Of a DNA stretch of 64,000 nucleotides, positions 14,419 to 23,301 are shown piece after piece (the first letter of the stretch is position 1; each line of letters opens with the position of its first letter). Under the pieces are notes generated by a model. The model worked only from the letters and a program-made list of their open reading frames with translations, had not been told where the DNA came from and did not search any database. Made by a program: the position numbers and the translations under genes. The DNA is from JBKPNJ01 sp963695705. Lineage in GTDB: Bacteria > Actinomycetota > Actinomycetes > Propionibacteriales > Nocardioidaceae. The stretch is from contig CAVOHB010000006.1 of assembly GCA_963695705.1 (NCBI GenBank), forward strand, positions 186,001 through 250,000. The letters run 5' to 3'.

Positions 14419-15387
14419 ATGTTCGCGGTCTACGCCAATGGTTTCTCCTCCAAGGACCCGCTGTCAGGACTTGCCCTGGGAGAGAGACCGGACCCGGTCG
14501 CTCCGGGCGGCTGGACGACCGTCACGGTCAAGGCCGCCGCCCTCAACCACCACGACCTGTGGACGCTGCGCGGAGTGGGGCTCGGTGAGGACCGGCTTCC
14601 GATGATCCTCGGCTGCGACGCGGCCGGTATCGCCGAGAACGGCGAGGAGGTCGTGATCCACTCGGTGATCAGTGACGCCGGCTGGCGGGGCGACGAGACG
14701 CTGGACCCCAAACGGACGCTGCTGTCCGAACGACACCAGGGCACCATGGCCGAGCGGGTCACGGTGCCGGAGGCCAACCTCGTAGCCAAGCCCGCCGGGC
14801 TGTCCTTCGAGGAGGCGGCCTGCCTGCCGACGGCCTGGCTGACCGCCTATCGGATGCTGTTCAGCCAGGGCGCTCTCAAGCCCGGTGACAGTGTGCTCGT
14901 GCAAGGCGCCGGCGGCGGCGTGGCAACCGCGCTGATCTCGCTGGCGAGCGCCGCGGGCATGCGCGTGTACGCCACCAGCCGCGACCCGGTCAAGCGTGAT
15001 CGGGCGGTCGAGATCGGCGCGCATGCAGCGCTGGACAGTGGGGAGCGCGTACCCGAGCGGGTGGATGCGGTCATGGAGACGGTCGGAGCGGCGACCTGGT
15101 CCCACTCGATCAAGTCGCTGCGGCCCGGCGGCACGGTGGTCATCTGCGGCGCGACATCGGGCCCGAACCCGGACAACACCGAGCTCACCCGGATCTTCTT
15201 TCTGCAACTGCGCATCCAGGGTTCGACGATGGGCACCCGGCAGGAGCTCCGGGAGCTCGTGACGTTCCTCGACGTCACGGGGAGGCGACCCCTGATCGAC
15301 CGCACGCTGCCGTTGGCCGAGGCGAGGAAGGGCTTCGAGGCGATGGCCGCCGGCGATGTCTTCGGCAAGATCGTCCTCACCCCCTGA
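14419..15387 (+). CDS. zinc-binding-dehydrogenase family (quinone oxidoreductase-like) enzyme
   Basis: 322 residues of the medium-chain reductase family. GroES-like part: VTVKAAALNHHDLWTLRG and ILGCDAAGIAENG. NAD(P)-binding part: VLVQGAGGGVATALISLASA near residue 160. The structural and catalytic zinc cysteines are largely missing, so it is closer to quinone oxidoreductase/enoyl reductase members than to alcohol dehydrogenase. The substrate is unknown. It follows sodX closely and may be co-transcribed. Its 3' end abuts a C-rich tract and the repeat-bounded segment. Confidence 0.85.
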   Translation: MFAVYANGFSSKDPLSGLALGERPDPVAPGGWTTVTVKAAALNHHDLWTLRGVGLGEDRLPMILGCDAAGIAENGEEVVIHSVISDAGWRGDETLDPKRTLLSERHQGTMAERVTVPEANLVAKPAGLSFEEAACLPTAWLTAYRMLFSQGALKPGDSVLVQGAGGGVATALISLASAAGMRVYATSRDPVKRDRAVEIGAHAALDSGERVPERVDAVMETVGAATWSHSIKSLRPGGTVVICGATSGPNPDNTELTRIFFLQLRIQGSTMGTRQELRELVTFLDVTGRRPLIDRTLPLAEARKGFEAMAAGDVFGKIVLTP

Positions 15388-15448
15388 CCCCGCCGCCCCG
15401 GCCGCCGCCCCCCAGCCGCCGCCCCCCCCAGCCGCCGCCCCCCACCTC

Positions 15449-15668
15449 CGCGATCCGACACTTATTGCACGCGATCCGACAGTTGTTGACGCGCCATCCG
15501 ACAACGTGTCATGCCGGTAGGCACGGGTTGCGGCGAAGGCTCGCGGCTGCGATTGCTTGAGTCCTTGGTGACCACTGCGCTGCTTGACTGCTCGGGATTT
15601 GTGCAGGCGATGAGAGTTGTCCCACCCGTTTACCCACAACAACTGCACAGGTCTTTGCCGCGGCCGAA
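15449..15668 (-). repeat. left terminal inverted repeat with 21-bp tandem array
   Basis: Read on the minus strand, this 220-base arm has a 162-base body (15507-15668) followed outward by two full and one partial copy of a 21-22 bp unit beginning TGTCGGAT (15449-15506). It is about 80 percent identical, by eye, to the arm at 17163-17383 in opposite orientation; shared stretches include GACAACTCTCATCGCCTGCA and CACAAATC. Outside the array lies a C-rich tract (15388-15448) whose minus strand is G-rich with several G-runs. No gene is seen in 15388-15724. Confidence 0.8.
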
Positions 15669-15724
15669 GGGGCCCCGGTGAGTCGTGCGTCACGCCGAGG
15701 CTCTGGGCATGCGAGCCCGCGCCA

Positions 15725-16735
15725 TCACTGCGGATGTGGGTGGGCAACGACGACGAAGTCGTCCCAGGTGAGGCCGCCAAGTGAGTCGTGTTTGAGGTCC
15801 CCATGCCAGATGTGCCGCTTGTGGTTCTCCTGCTCCGCCTTCAACGCCGACGCACTGCCGGCGTTGTCCCCGAAGTAGCAGCCGTAGTCCCTCAACGTAC
15901 GAGCGATCACCAGGCCTGCAGGGGACAGGCCGCGTTTCCGGAGGACGATGTCCTTGCGGAGGGCGATGCGTTCCCCCTCCGCACCGAAGCCGTGCATCCT
16001 TCCCTCGCACTTGACCATCGGATGGCGGTAACCATCAGCCGTACGTGTCTCCACCATGAACAATTGCAGAACATGTCCCAGGCCGGTGCCGTGGGCGATG
16101 CCGTAGTCGATGAGGTCCCTGCGGATCACCATCGCGTCGGAGATGCGGCCACGACTGGTGAAGTTGCGTGGGTCGTCGCACGCAGGGTTCCGACCGGTCA
16201 GACCGTTGGACGCATGGTATGTGACGCCGGCGCTGGTGACCTCGATGGTGTATCGGCCGGTGACCTTCGCCTTGCCGCCGAAGACCGTGTAGCCGAAGGC
16301 GCGATCGATGACGCAGAAGGGGGAGTCGTTGGTCCCGGTCAGCATTCTTCCAAGCCAGGGTGGGGCGTGAAAGCCCTTGGTCCTGAGAAGCGCGCACTCT
16401 TGTTGCATGGAGCCGGTCAGCCTCCAGATCGGATCCGTACGCGATCCCATCGCATAGGCCGTCCCCCACTGGTTGCCGCCGACCCCCCGGATCAGCGGGT
16501 AGGAGTACTTCTGCTGGTCGCCCTGAGTCCGCATGAATCGATGGAACGCAGCCGTGCGGGCGGCATCGACCTGATGGCGGCCCAGCGGCTTGGTGAAGTA
16601 CGAGCCGTTCTTGTAAGCGGTGAACGGCGGGCGAGCTCTACCGATCGCTTGACTGACCGAGAACGACGAGCCCGCCTCCAGCGCGAGAGCACCGAGGCCT
16701 GACCGCACGAGTAGCTGTCGTCGGGTCATCGACAT
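15725..16735 (-). CDS. Tat-exported protein of unknown function
   Basis: 336 residues from ATG (complement 16733-16735), with AGGAAAG about 13 bases upstream; a longer frame opens further up but lacks a ribosome site. The N-terminus MSMTRRQLLVRSGLGALALE is a twin-arginine signal. The mature part has GGNQWGTAYAMGSRTDPIWR, HASNGLTGRNPACDDPRNF and, near the C-terminus, LSPAGLVIARTLRDYGCYFG followed by DNAG. The last resembles segments (LSP.G..IAR.L..YG......G) in extracellular actinobacterial proteins of unknown function. Composition is a little less GC-rich than the neighbours. It is the only gene between the two inverted-repeat arms, suggesting acquired cargo. Confidence 0.7.
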   Translation of the reverse strand: MSMTRRQLLVRSGLGALALEAGSSFSVSQAIGRARPPFTAYKNGSYFTKPLGRHQVDAARTAAFHRFMRTQGDQQKYSYPLIRGVGGNQWGTAYAMGSRTDPIWRLTGSMQQECALLRTKGFHAPPWLGRMLTGTNDSPFCVIDRAFGYTVFGGKAKVTGRYTIEVTSAGVTYHASNGLTGRNPACDDPRNFTSRGRISDAMVIRRDLIDYGIAHGTGLGHVLQLFMVETRTADGYRHPMVKCEGRMHGFGAEGERIALRKDIVLRKRGLSPAGLVIARTLRDYGCYFGDNAGSASALKAEQENHKRHIWHGDLKHDSLGGLTWDDFVVVAHPHPQ

Positions 16736-17162
16736 TGCGTGGCTCTTTCCTGAACATCCACGCAACGCTGATTTCGGTGCGTATGGCGGGCTAAGCGCCA
16801 TTATCAACGGCAGGCGCCCGCTCCGCAGCGGTTTCTGGTAAGGCTGCCCATCCCGGTCCGTCTTCGCCGGAGTCGACTGATTCGCCGACCAGTCTCGGAT
16901 CGGCGGTGATAAGTGTCGGATCGCGTGAAACAAGTGATGCTCCTATTGGTGGTCAAGCGGCGGTGAGCCATTCGCGTAGGTGTTGGCGAGGTCGTTGCGG
17001 CGGATGCCTGGTTCGCGTCCGGAAGTTGTTGCGCAGGTATCGATCACCAGGGCCATGGCCGGGAATTGCGTAGTTGTTGGTCACGGTTGAGCCGGCCGGT
17101 GACCAACCTGTGCGCAAAACGTCGGTGCGGTGATCCTGACGCACCCACGGGAGGTCAACCCG
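16736..17162. other. intergenic part of the repeat-bounded segment
   Basis: Upstream region of the Tat-protein gene plus about 230 bases to the right arm. It holds an internal 21-bp repeat pair (16893-16934). On the minus strand a frame reading REWLTAA at its end is open near 16953-17110, but it continues into the kgd antisense frame and matches no family I recognise. No transposase or integrase is visible. Confidence 0.4.
16893..16934 (+). repeat. internal pair of 21-bp repeats
   Basis: Two adjacent 21-mers, 16893-16913 (begins TCTCGGATC, ends GTGATAAG) and 16914-16934 (begins TGTCGGATC, ends GTGAAACAAG). They belong to the same family as the arrays at 15449, 17326 and 36682. Confidence 0.8.
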
Positions 17163-17383
17163 TTCCGCCGCGGCAAGAACTTGTGCACTTGGTGGGGGCA
17201 AACGGGTGCGACAACTCTCATCGCCTGCACAAATCTGAGCAATCAAGCACCGCCGTGGTCGGCCTCGGGCTCGAGCGATCGCGGCCGCGGGCCCGTGCCG
17301 AACCCGTGCGACCGGCGTGACATGTTGTCGGATGGCCTGCAACAAGTGTCGGATCGGGTGAAACAAGTGTCGGATCGCGAGAG
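17163..17383 (+). repeat. right terminal inverted repeat with 21-bp tandem array
   Basis: Body 17163-17325 (163 bases, matching the 162-base left body in inverse orientation), then 21-mers at 17326-17346 and 17347-17367 and a partial unit from 17368. A purine-rich tract of GAGACGGGGAGGGACGG repeats follows (17384-17446), with multiple G-runs, up to the stop of the DUF6104 gene. Confidence 0.8.
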
Positions 17384-17446
17384 ACGGGGAGGGACGGCGA
17401 GAGACGGCGAGAGACGGGGAGGGACGGCGAGACGGGGAGGGACGGG

Positions 17447-17644
17447 TCAGTCGTCGGTTGGCGCGTCGTCGGTGAGGTCGTCGTCGAGGCGGGCCAGCCA
17501 GGTGGCCAGGCGTTCGATGGCGGTTTCGAACTCGGGGTTGAGGTCGACGAACTCGCGGAGCCGTTCGGCCACCCACGACATGCCGACGTCGTCGTCGCCG
17601 CGACGACGCTCGAGCTCTTCGATTCCCCGGTCGGTGAAGTACAT
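17447..17644 (-). CDS. DUF6104 small protein
   Basis: 65 residues beginning MYFTDRGIEELERRRGDDDV and continuing VAERLREFVDLNPEFETAIE, RLATWLARLDDD. This is the conserved actinobacterial DUF6104 family, always small and usually encoded right after the KGD/sucA gene; here 11 bases separate it from the kgd stop. Function unknown. The last residues (DDAPTDD) are acidic. The start ATG is the only sensible one; the longer frame upstream lies inside kgd on the same strand in another frame. Confidence 0.85.
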   Translation of the reverse strand: MYFTDRGIEELERRRGDDDVGMSWVAERLREFVDLNPEFETAIERLATWLARLDDDLTDDAPTDD

Positions 17645-17655
17645 CGGCTCGCCGG

Positions 17656-20600
17656 TCAGGCGAACGCTTGCGACAACAGTGACTTGAGCTCGTCGACGTG
17701 CACCGAGTGCTGTCCGACCGAGGGAGCTGCCGACTCGGGTCGTGACACCCGGCTGTACGGCACCCCGAGCTCGGGGAACAGGTTGAGCGCCATGTGCGGC
17801 CAGGGTCCCATGTTCGCAGGCTCGTCCTGGACCCAGCGGATCTCCTTGAGCTTGGGGTACTTGGCCAGCTCCGTCGTGAGCTCCTCGACCGGTCGGGGAT
17901 AGAGCTGCTCCATCCGCAGGACCGCGGTGGTCTCGTCCTCGATCCGCTTGCGCTCTGCGAGCAGGTCCCAGGTGATGCGGCCGGAGCACAGCAGCACCGT
18001 CTCGACCTTGCTCTTGTCGACACCTTCGTCCCCGATGACCGGACGGAAGCCGCCGCTGGTGAAGTCATCGGGACTCGAGGCGGCATCCTTGCGCTTCAAC
18101 ATCGACTTGGGCGTGAAGACGATCAACGGCCGGTGGTCGTCACCGAGCGACTGGCGGCGCAGCAGGTGGAAGTAGCTGGCCGGGGTCGACGGCTGGGCGA
18201 CGGTGAAGGCGTCACTGGCGGCGAGCGTCATGAAGCGTTCGATCCGGGCAGAGGAGTGGTCGGGGCCCTGTCCCTCATACCCATGGGGCAGCAGGAGCAC
18301 GACGCCCGACTGCTGGTTCCACTTCGCCTCTCCGGACGAGATGAACTCGTCGATGACGACCTGGGCACCGTTCACGAAGTCACCGAACTGGGCCTCCCAG
18401 ATCACCAGGGCCTCCGGCCGGGCGACGGAGTAGCCGTACTCGAAGCCCATCGCTGCGTACTCCGACAGCAGCGAGTCGTAGATGTGGAAGTTCGCCTGGT
18501 CGGGGCTGAGGTTCTGCAGCGGCGTCCACTCTGCGCCGGTGTAGCGGTCGATGATCGTCGCGAACCTCTGAACGAACGTGCCGCGTCGCGAGTCCTGACC
18601 GGCAAGCCGCACGGGACGTCCCTGCATCAGCAGCGAACCAAGCGCCAGGATCTCTGCGGTGCCCCAGTCGATCGGTCCCTCGGTGATCGCCGCGGCGCGA
18701 CGCTGCAATTGGGGAAGCACCTTGGGATGAACGGTGAAGTCGGTTGGCGCGCTCACGTGCGCGTCCGCGATCGTCTTGAGCACCTCGAAGGACACCGCCG
18801 TCTCCGCCCCTCCCCTGGGGGCCGGTTTGGTCGGGTATTCGGGCGCCGTGGTGTAGACGTCTGTGGAGTCCTTGGCGCTGCGGACCTCGGTGAAGACACG
18901 CTCGAGCTGCTGCTGGTAGTCCTTGAGCGCGTGCTCCGCCTCCTCGACGCTGATGTCTCCGCGACCGATCAGTGCTTCCGTGTAGAGCTTTCGCACTGAG
19001 CGCTTCTGCGCGATCAGGTCGTACATCAGCGGCTGGGTGTAGGAGGGGTCGTCGCCCTCGTTGTGCCCGCGCCGCCGGTAGCAGACAAGGTCGATCACGA
19101 CGTCCTTGTTCCATGCCCGCCGGTACTCGTACGCGAGCCGCGCGACGCGCATGCACGCCTCGGGGTCGTCACCGTTGACATGGAAGATCGGCGCCTGGAC
19201 CATGCGGGCGACATCGGTGCTGTACAACGACGAGCGTGACGACGCCGGCGACGTCGTGAAACCGACCTGGTTGTTGACGACGACGTGCACCGTGCCGCCG
19301 GTACGGTAGCCGCGCAGCTGGGACAGGTTGAGCGTCTCCGCCACGACGCCCTGACCGGCGAACGCCGCGTCACCATGGAGCAGCACCGGCATCACCGGGT
19401 AGTCGGCGCCGCGGTTGAGGATGTCCTGCTTGGCGCGGACGATGCCCTCCAGCACTGGGTCCACCGCCTCCAGGTGCGACGGGTTGGCGGCGACCGAGAC
19501 CTTGATCTTGGCACCGCCGGTCGTCGTGAACGACCCCTCCGCACCGAGGTGGTATTTCACGTCACCGGAGCCCTGAACGGTCCGGGGGTCGAGGTTGCCC
19601 TCGAACTCCCGGAATATCTGGGCGGAGCTCTTGCCGACGATGTTGGCGAGCACGTTGAGCCGCCCGCGGTGCGCCATCCCGATGGTGACCTCGTCGAGGC
19701 CACCTTCGGCTGCCGCCTCGCACAGTTCGTCGAGCAGCGGGATGGTGGTCTCCGCGCCCTCGAGACTGAACCTCTTCTGCCCGACGAACTTGGTCTGCAG
19801 GAAGGTTTCGAACGCCTCCGCCTGGTTCAGCTTCCGCAGGATCCTGAGCTGCTCCTCGCGGGGAGGCTTCTCGTGTGGTCGCTCGACGCGCTCCTGTATC
19901 CAGCGCCGCTGCTTGGGATCCTGGATGTGCATGTACTCGATGCCGGTTGTCCGGCAGTACGAGTCCCGCAGGATCCCGAGGATCTCGCGGAGCTTCATGA
20001 AGCGCTTGCGGGCGCCGAACGAGCCCGGAGCGAACTCGCGGTCGAGGTCCCACAGGGTCAGTCCGTGACTCACGACATCGAGGTCGGGATGGCTGCGCTG
20101 CTTGTACTCCAGTGGGTCGGTGTCGGCCATGATGTGCCCGCGGACCCGGTAGGCGTGGATCAACTCGAGGATCCGCGCCTGCTTGCTGACTTGGTCCTCG
20201 TGGCTTGCCGGCACGTCGGCGGCCCAGCGGATCGGCTCGTACGGGATCCGCAACGCCTTGAAGATCTCGTCGTAGAAGCCGTCCTCGCCGAGCAGCAGTG
20301 CATGCATCCGGCGCAGGAAGTCTCCGGACTGTGCGCCCTGGATCACCCGGTGGTCGTAGGTGGAGGTCAGCGTCATCGTCTTGCTGACAGCGAGCTTGTT
20401 GAGCGTCTCCTCCGCCGCCCCTTGGAACTCAGACGGATATTCCATGGCGCCGACACCGATGATGGCGCCCTGTCCCTTCATCAACCGCGGGACGGAATGG
20501 TTCGTCCCGATCGTGCCCGGGTTGGTCAGGGTGATCGTCGTGTCCTTGAAGTCCTCGAGCGTGAGCTTGTTGTCCCGCGCCTTGCGGACGACTTCCTCGT

Positions 20601-21549
20601 ACGCAGTCCAGAACGACGCGAAGTCCAGCGTGTCGGTCTCCTTGATGGACGGGACGAGGAGCTGACGCGTGCCGTCGGCCTTCTTGGCATCGATCGCCAG
20701 CCCGAGGCCGACGTGAGCCGGCTTGACCAGCGTCGGCTTGCCGTCGATCTCGTCGTAGCTGTAGTTCATCTCGGGCATCGACTTCAGCGCCCTGACCAGA
20801 GCGAACCCGATGATGTGGGTGAACGAGACCTTCCCGCCTCGAGCCCGGGCAAGGTGGTTGTTGACAACGACGCGGTTGTCGATGAGCAGCTTCACCGGGA
20901 CCGCGCGGACGCTCGTCGCGGTCGGGACCGACAGGCTGAGATCCATGTTGGCGGCGGTCCTCGCCGATGCGCCGCGCATGGGGACCAGCTGCGGCTGGTC
21001 CTGCTCGGAATCGTCGGTGTCCTCCGATGCCGGCGCCGTGGCCCTCTTCTTCTCCGGCTTCTTCTCCGGTGCCGCCTTCTCCCGCCCGCCCTTCTCCGGT
21101 GCCGCCCGCTTCGCCGTTGTGCCCTTCGCGTCGGAGTCGTCTGGCGCACCCTTGGCGGATGAGCTCTTCGCCCGGGTGTCCGCGGTCGGCGGCCGGGACG
21201 GCACCGGCGCACCTTCGCTGGGGGCGACCTTGTCCGCCTGCTCCGTCGCCGGCTTGCTCGGAGCCGCCTTCGCCGGCTTGTCGGGCGCGGCTTGGGCGGG
21301 TTGCTGTGGCTCTTCCGATTTGGTCGTGCTGGGGTCGGTGCGACGCGACGCCGACGCGGCGGGCGGTGTGTCGGTCTTGGTTTCCACCGGGTTCGGAGCA
21401 CCGTTCGGCTCCGGACGGTCTTCGAAGAACTCCCACCAGGCCTTGTCGACGCTTCTGGGGTCCTGCTGGTAGCGCTCGTACATCTCATCCACCAGCCACT
21501 GGTTCGGGCCGAACCCTGACGGAGTGGTGGAATGCGCTGACTCGGCCAC
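17656..21549 (-). CDS. kgd: multifunctional 2-oxoglutarate metabolism enzyme KGD
   Basis: 1297 residues. A short E1-type N-terminus (NQWLVDEMYERYQQDPRSVD) is followed by a long Ala/Pro/Lys-rich linker (about 50-190). Next comes an E2-type acyltransferase domain (about 195-430) ending with TYDHRVIQGAQSGDF, which holds the active-site His, and then a complete ThDP-dependent E1 (about 440-1297) with GMAHRGRLNVLANIVGK, HGDAAFAGQGVVAETLNLSQ and YRRRGHNEGDDPSYTQPL. There is no lipoyl domain, as is normal for the actinobacterial fusion. It carries 2-oxoglutarate dehydrogenase E1 and succinyl-transferase functions and related decarboxylase/carboligase activity in the TCA cycle. It is probably inhibited by an FHA protein (GarA/OdhI) not encoded here. 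Confidence 0.95.
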   Translation of the reverse strand: MAESAHSTTPSGFGPNQWLVDEMYERYQQDPRSVDKAWWEFFEDRPEPNGAPNPVETKTDTPPAASASRRTDPSTTKSEEPQQPAQAAPDKPAKAAPSKPATEQADKVAPSEGAPVPSRPPTADTRAKSSSAKGAPDDSDAKGTTAKRAAPEKGGREKAAPEKKPEKKRATAPASEDTDDSEQDQPQLVPMRGASARTAANMDLSLSVPTATSVRAVPVKLLIDNRVVVNNHLARARGGKVSFTHIIGFALVRALKSMPEMNYSYDEIDGKPTLVKPAHVGLGLAIDAKKADGTRQLLVPSIKETDTLDFASFWTAYEEVVRKARDNKLTLEDFKDTTITLTNPGTIGTNHSVPRLMKGQGAIIGVGAMEYPSEFQGAAEETLNKLAVSKTMTLTSTYDHRVIQGAQSGDFLRRMHALLLGEDGFYDEIFKALRIPYEPIRWAADVPASHEDQVSKQARILELIHAYRVRGHIMADTDPLEYKQRSHPDLDVVSHGLTLWDLDREFAPGSFGARKRFMKLREILGILRDSYCRTTGIEYMHIQDPKQRRWIQERVERPHEKPPREEQLRILRKLNQAEAFETFLQTKFVGQKRFSLEGAETTIPLLDELCEAAAEGGLDEVTIGMAHRGRLNVLANIVGKSSAQIFREFEGNLDPRTVQGSGDVKYHLGAEGSFTTTGGAKIKVSVAANPSHLEAVDPVLEGIVRAKQDILNRGADYPVMPVLLHGDAAFAGQGVVAETLNLSQLRGYRTGGTVHVVVNNQVGFTTSPASSRSSLYSTDVARMVQAPIFHVNGDDPEACMRVARLAYEYRRAWNKDVVIDLVCYRRRGHNEGDDPSYTQPLMYDLIAQKRSVRKLYTEALIGRGDISVEEAEHALKDYQQQLERVFTEVRSAKDSTDVYTTAPEYPTKPAPRGGAETAVSFEVLKTIADAHVSAPTDFTVHPKVLPQLQRRAAAITEGPIDWGTAEILALGSLLMQGRPVRLAGQDSRRGTFVQRFATIIDRYTGAEWTPLQNLSPDQANFHIYDSLLSEYAAMGFEYGYSVARPEALVIWEAQFGDFVNGAQVVIDEFISSGEAKWNQQSGVVLLLPHGYEGQGPDHSSARIERFMTLAASDAFTVAQPSTPASYFHLLRRQSLGDDHRPLIVFTPKSMLKRKDAASSPDDFTSGGFRPVIGDEGVDKSKVETVLLCSGRITWDLLAERKRIEDETTAVLRMEQLYPRPVEELTTELAKYPKLKEIRWVQDEPANMGPWPHMALNLFPELGVPYSRVSRPESAAPSVGQHSVHVDELKSLLSQAFA

Positions 21550-21724
21550 GGGCTGAATCGCCTCTTCCGTTTAATACGACTGCGTTTGCCTGACCTCAGG
21601 CTAGTCGCCCTGGGGCAGAATTCCGCATTCGGCCCGGATCGGGCCGGGCCGAGGCCCACCCTGCCTGGCTGGCGGCGGCGAGCCGTGTTGAGTCGGCGAC
21701 TCCGGCCCTTCATGCTGGAAGGCG

Positions 21725-22348
21725 ATGCGTCAATCCAAGCGACGGCTCACGGCAGTCGCCTGCTGTCTGGCACTCGGGCTGGGACTCTCGGGTTGCAGTG
21801 GCGACGACTCCTCATCTCAGCCGGAGGCGACGGCATCCTCGACACCGCTGTCGACCGCAGCGGCGTCGACGCTGGCGCTGAAGGACGCTCCCCTGGTGGT
21901 CAAGATCAAGTCCGCAATCGGCCGGCTGCCCCGCGATCGGCGCTCCACGTTCAAGGCCTCGGTGGGCAGGGTGGTCAACGCGTGGCTGGAGAGCGGGTTC
22001 ATCGGTGGTGACTACCCCAGGAGCGACTTCGCGTCGGCCTACAGGCACTTCACGCCAGCGGCCGCCCGGAGCGCGAAACGTGACCGTGCGGTGTTGACCA
22101 ACCTCAGCCTTGGCCCCGATCTGGTGGACGTGGCCGCCAGGCGCCGTGCCGTGAAGCTGAGCGTCCTGGCCGCGCATCGTCGCCCGCAAGGCGCGTCCGC
22201 ACGCGTCTACCTCCGCCTCGCGGGTGTGCGAGGCGACGGCTCGGTCGTGAACCTGTCCGTGGCCGGCGACCTCTACCTCACCCGGACCGTCGGCGACAGG
22301 TGGAAGATCTTCGGGTTCGACCTCCATCGTTCGGTCGGAGGCGGCTGA
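21725..22348 (+). CDS. putative lipoprotein
   Basis: 207 residues with a lipoprotein signal: basic MRQSKRRL, hydrophobic AVACCLALGLGL and lipobox LSGC at residues 21-24. A Ser/Thr/Ala linker is followed by a globular domain of about 140 residues containing LDLHRS-like C-terminal FGFDLHRSVGGG and GDYPRSDFASAYRHFTP. I recognise no named family. It is translationally coupled (TGATG) to the LCP gene, so a role at the cell envelope is likely. Confidence 0.75.
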   Translation: MRQSKRRLTAVACCLALGLGLSGCSGDDSSSQPEATASSTPLSTAAASTLALKDAPLVVKIKSAIGRLPRDRRSTFKASVGRVVNAWLESGFIGGDYPRSDFASAYRHFTPAAARSAKRDRAVLTNLSLGPDLVDVAARRRAVKLSVLAAHRRPQGASARVYLRLAGVRGDGSVVNLSVAGDLYLTRTVGDRWKIFGFDLHRSVGGG

Positions 22349-23244
22349 TGATCCGGCGAATGCTCCGGTTGGTCGTCTTCGGTGTGCTGCTCGGCCTGCT
22401 CGCACTCGTCGTACCCGACGGAGGACGAACCGAGCCGGGCTTCGCACTGCTCAAGGTGGAGACCGCGCACGATGTCGACGCGGGACAGAACGTGATGTGG
22501 TTCCTTGCGCTCGGTTCGGATGCGCGTCCTGGCGAGTCGATCCTGGGGAGCCGTTCCGACGCGATCCAGCTGGTCGGCATCAACACTGTGAACGGCCACG
22601 CGGTCACGATCGGCATACCGCGCGATTCGTGGGTCGACATCCCCGGCTTCGGCAACGACAAGATCAACGCGGCGATGGTCTACGGAGGCCCGCAGCTCAC
22701 CGCACGTACGGTCGCCAACCTGGTAGGCATCACCCCCGACTACGTGTTCGTCACGAGCTTTCGCGGCGTGATAGCCATGGCGCACGCCATCGGTGGCATC
22801 ACCGTGCGCGTCCGATGGGACGTCACGACCAACCTTCGGCACTACCGCCAGGGGCAGCGGCACCTCAACGGGCTGGAGGTTCTCGACTTCGCCCGGGTCC
22901 GGCACGGTCTACCCGGCGGCGACTTCGACCGGTCGCTGGACCAGAGCTCGGTGCTCCGGGGCGGGCTGCGCCAGCTCATCGACCGGGTCAAGAGGCAGGG
23001 CAGGTTCGAGTCGGCCCTCTACTCCTTCATGCGCAACGTGGAGACGGACCTGTCCATCGGAGAGATATACCGGCTGGCGCGGGCGGTCCTGCAGATAAAC
23101 CCGGCGAAGGTGCGCCAGTGTGTCGTCCCCGGCGGGGTGGGCTTCGAGGGTGCGGCGAGCGTCGTCTTCCCCGACGCGGCCGGCGCGCGCGCCCTGGCCG
23201 CACGGGTCCGCTCCGACGCCACCCTGCACGGCACCTGCTTCTGA
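22348..23244 (+). CDS. LytR-CpsA-Psr (LCP) family glycopolymer transferase
   Basis: 298 residues starting at the ATG that overlaps the preceding stop. One N-terminal membrane helix (LRLVVFGVLLGLLALVV) places the domain outside. LCP signatures are GSDARPGESILGSRSDAIQL, TIGIPRDSWVDIPGFGNDKI, the arginine/aspartate block DFARVRHGLPGGDFDRSLDQ, and the usual order of conserved Asp and Arg residues. LCP enzymes transfer lipid-linked glycopolymers such as arabinogalactan or teichoic acid to peptidoglycan. WecA, which makes a lipid-linked precursor, is encoded at 37.5 kb. Confidence 0.9.
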   Translation: MIRRMLRLVVFGVLLGLLALVVPDGGRTEPGFALLKVETAHDVDAGQNVMWFLALGSDARPGESILGSRSDAIQLVGINTVNGHAVTIGIPRDSWVDIPGFGNDKINAAMVYGGPQLTARTVANLVGITPDYVFVTSFRGVIAMAHAIGGITVRVRWDVTTNLRHYRQGQRHLNGLEVLDFARVRHGLPGGDFDRSLDQSSVLRGGLRQLIDRVKRQGRFESALYSFMRNVETDLSIGEIYRLARAVLQINPAKVRQCVVPGGVGFEGAASVVFPDAAGARALAARVRSDATLHGTCF

Positions 23245-23254
23245 CCACGCAGCG

Positions 23255-23285
23255 CAGAGCCGGGCAAGTTGCTCGCCCGGCTCTG
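23255..23285. terminator. terminator hairpin between LCP gene and secreted-protein gene
   Basis: CAGAGCCGGGC (23255-23265) is the exact complement of GCCCGGCTCTG (23275-23285), with a nine-base loop. It lies between two convergent genes. No T-run is present. Confidence 0.65.
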
Positions 23286-23301
23286 AGCCGACGTGGCTGG
23301 G

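Noticed and set aside
16953..18086. 377-residue minus-strand frame overlapping kgd and the repeat arm
   Set aside because: It is mostly the +1 shadow of the kgd 3' end. The short C-terminal part in the intergenic region does not match any transposase or integrase I know.
19285..21162. 625-residue plus-strand open frame
   Set aside because: Antisense to kgd, with shadow composition rich in Arg, Glu and Val and no domain.
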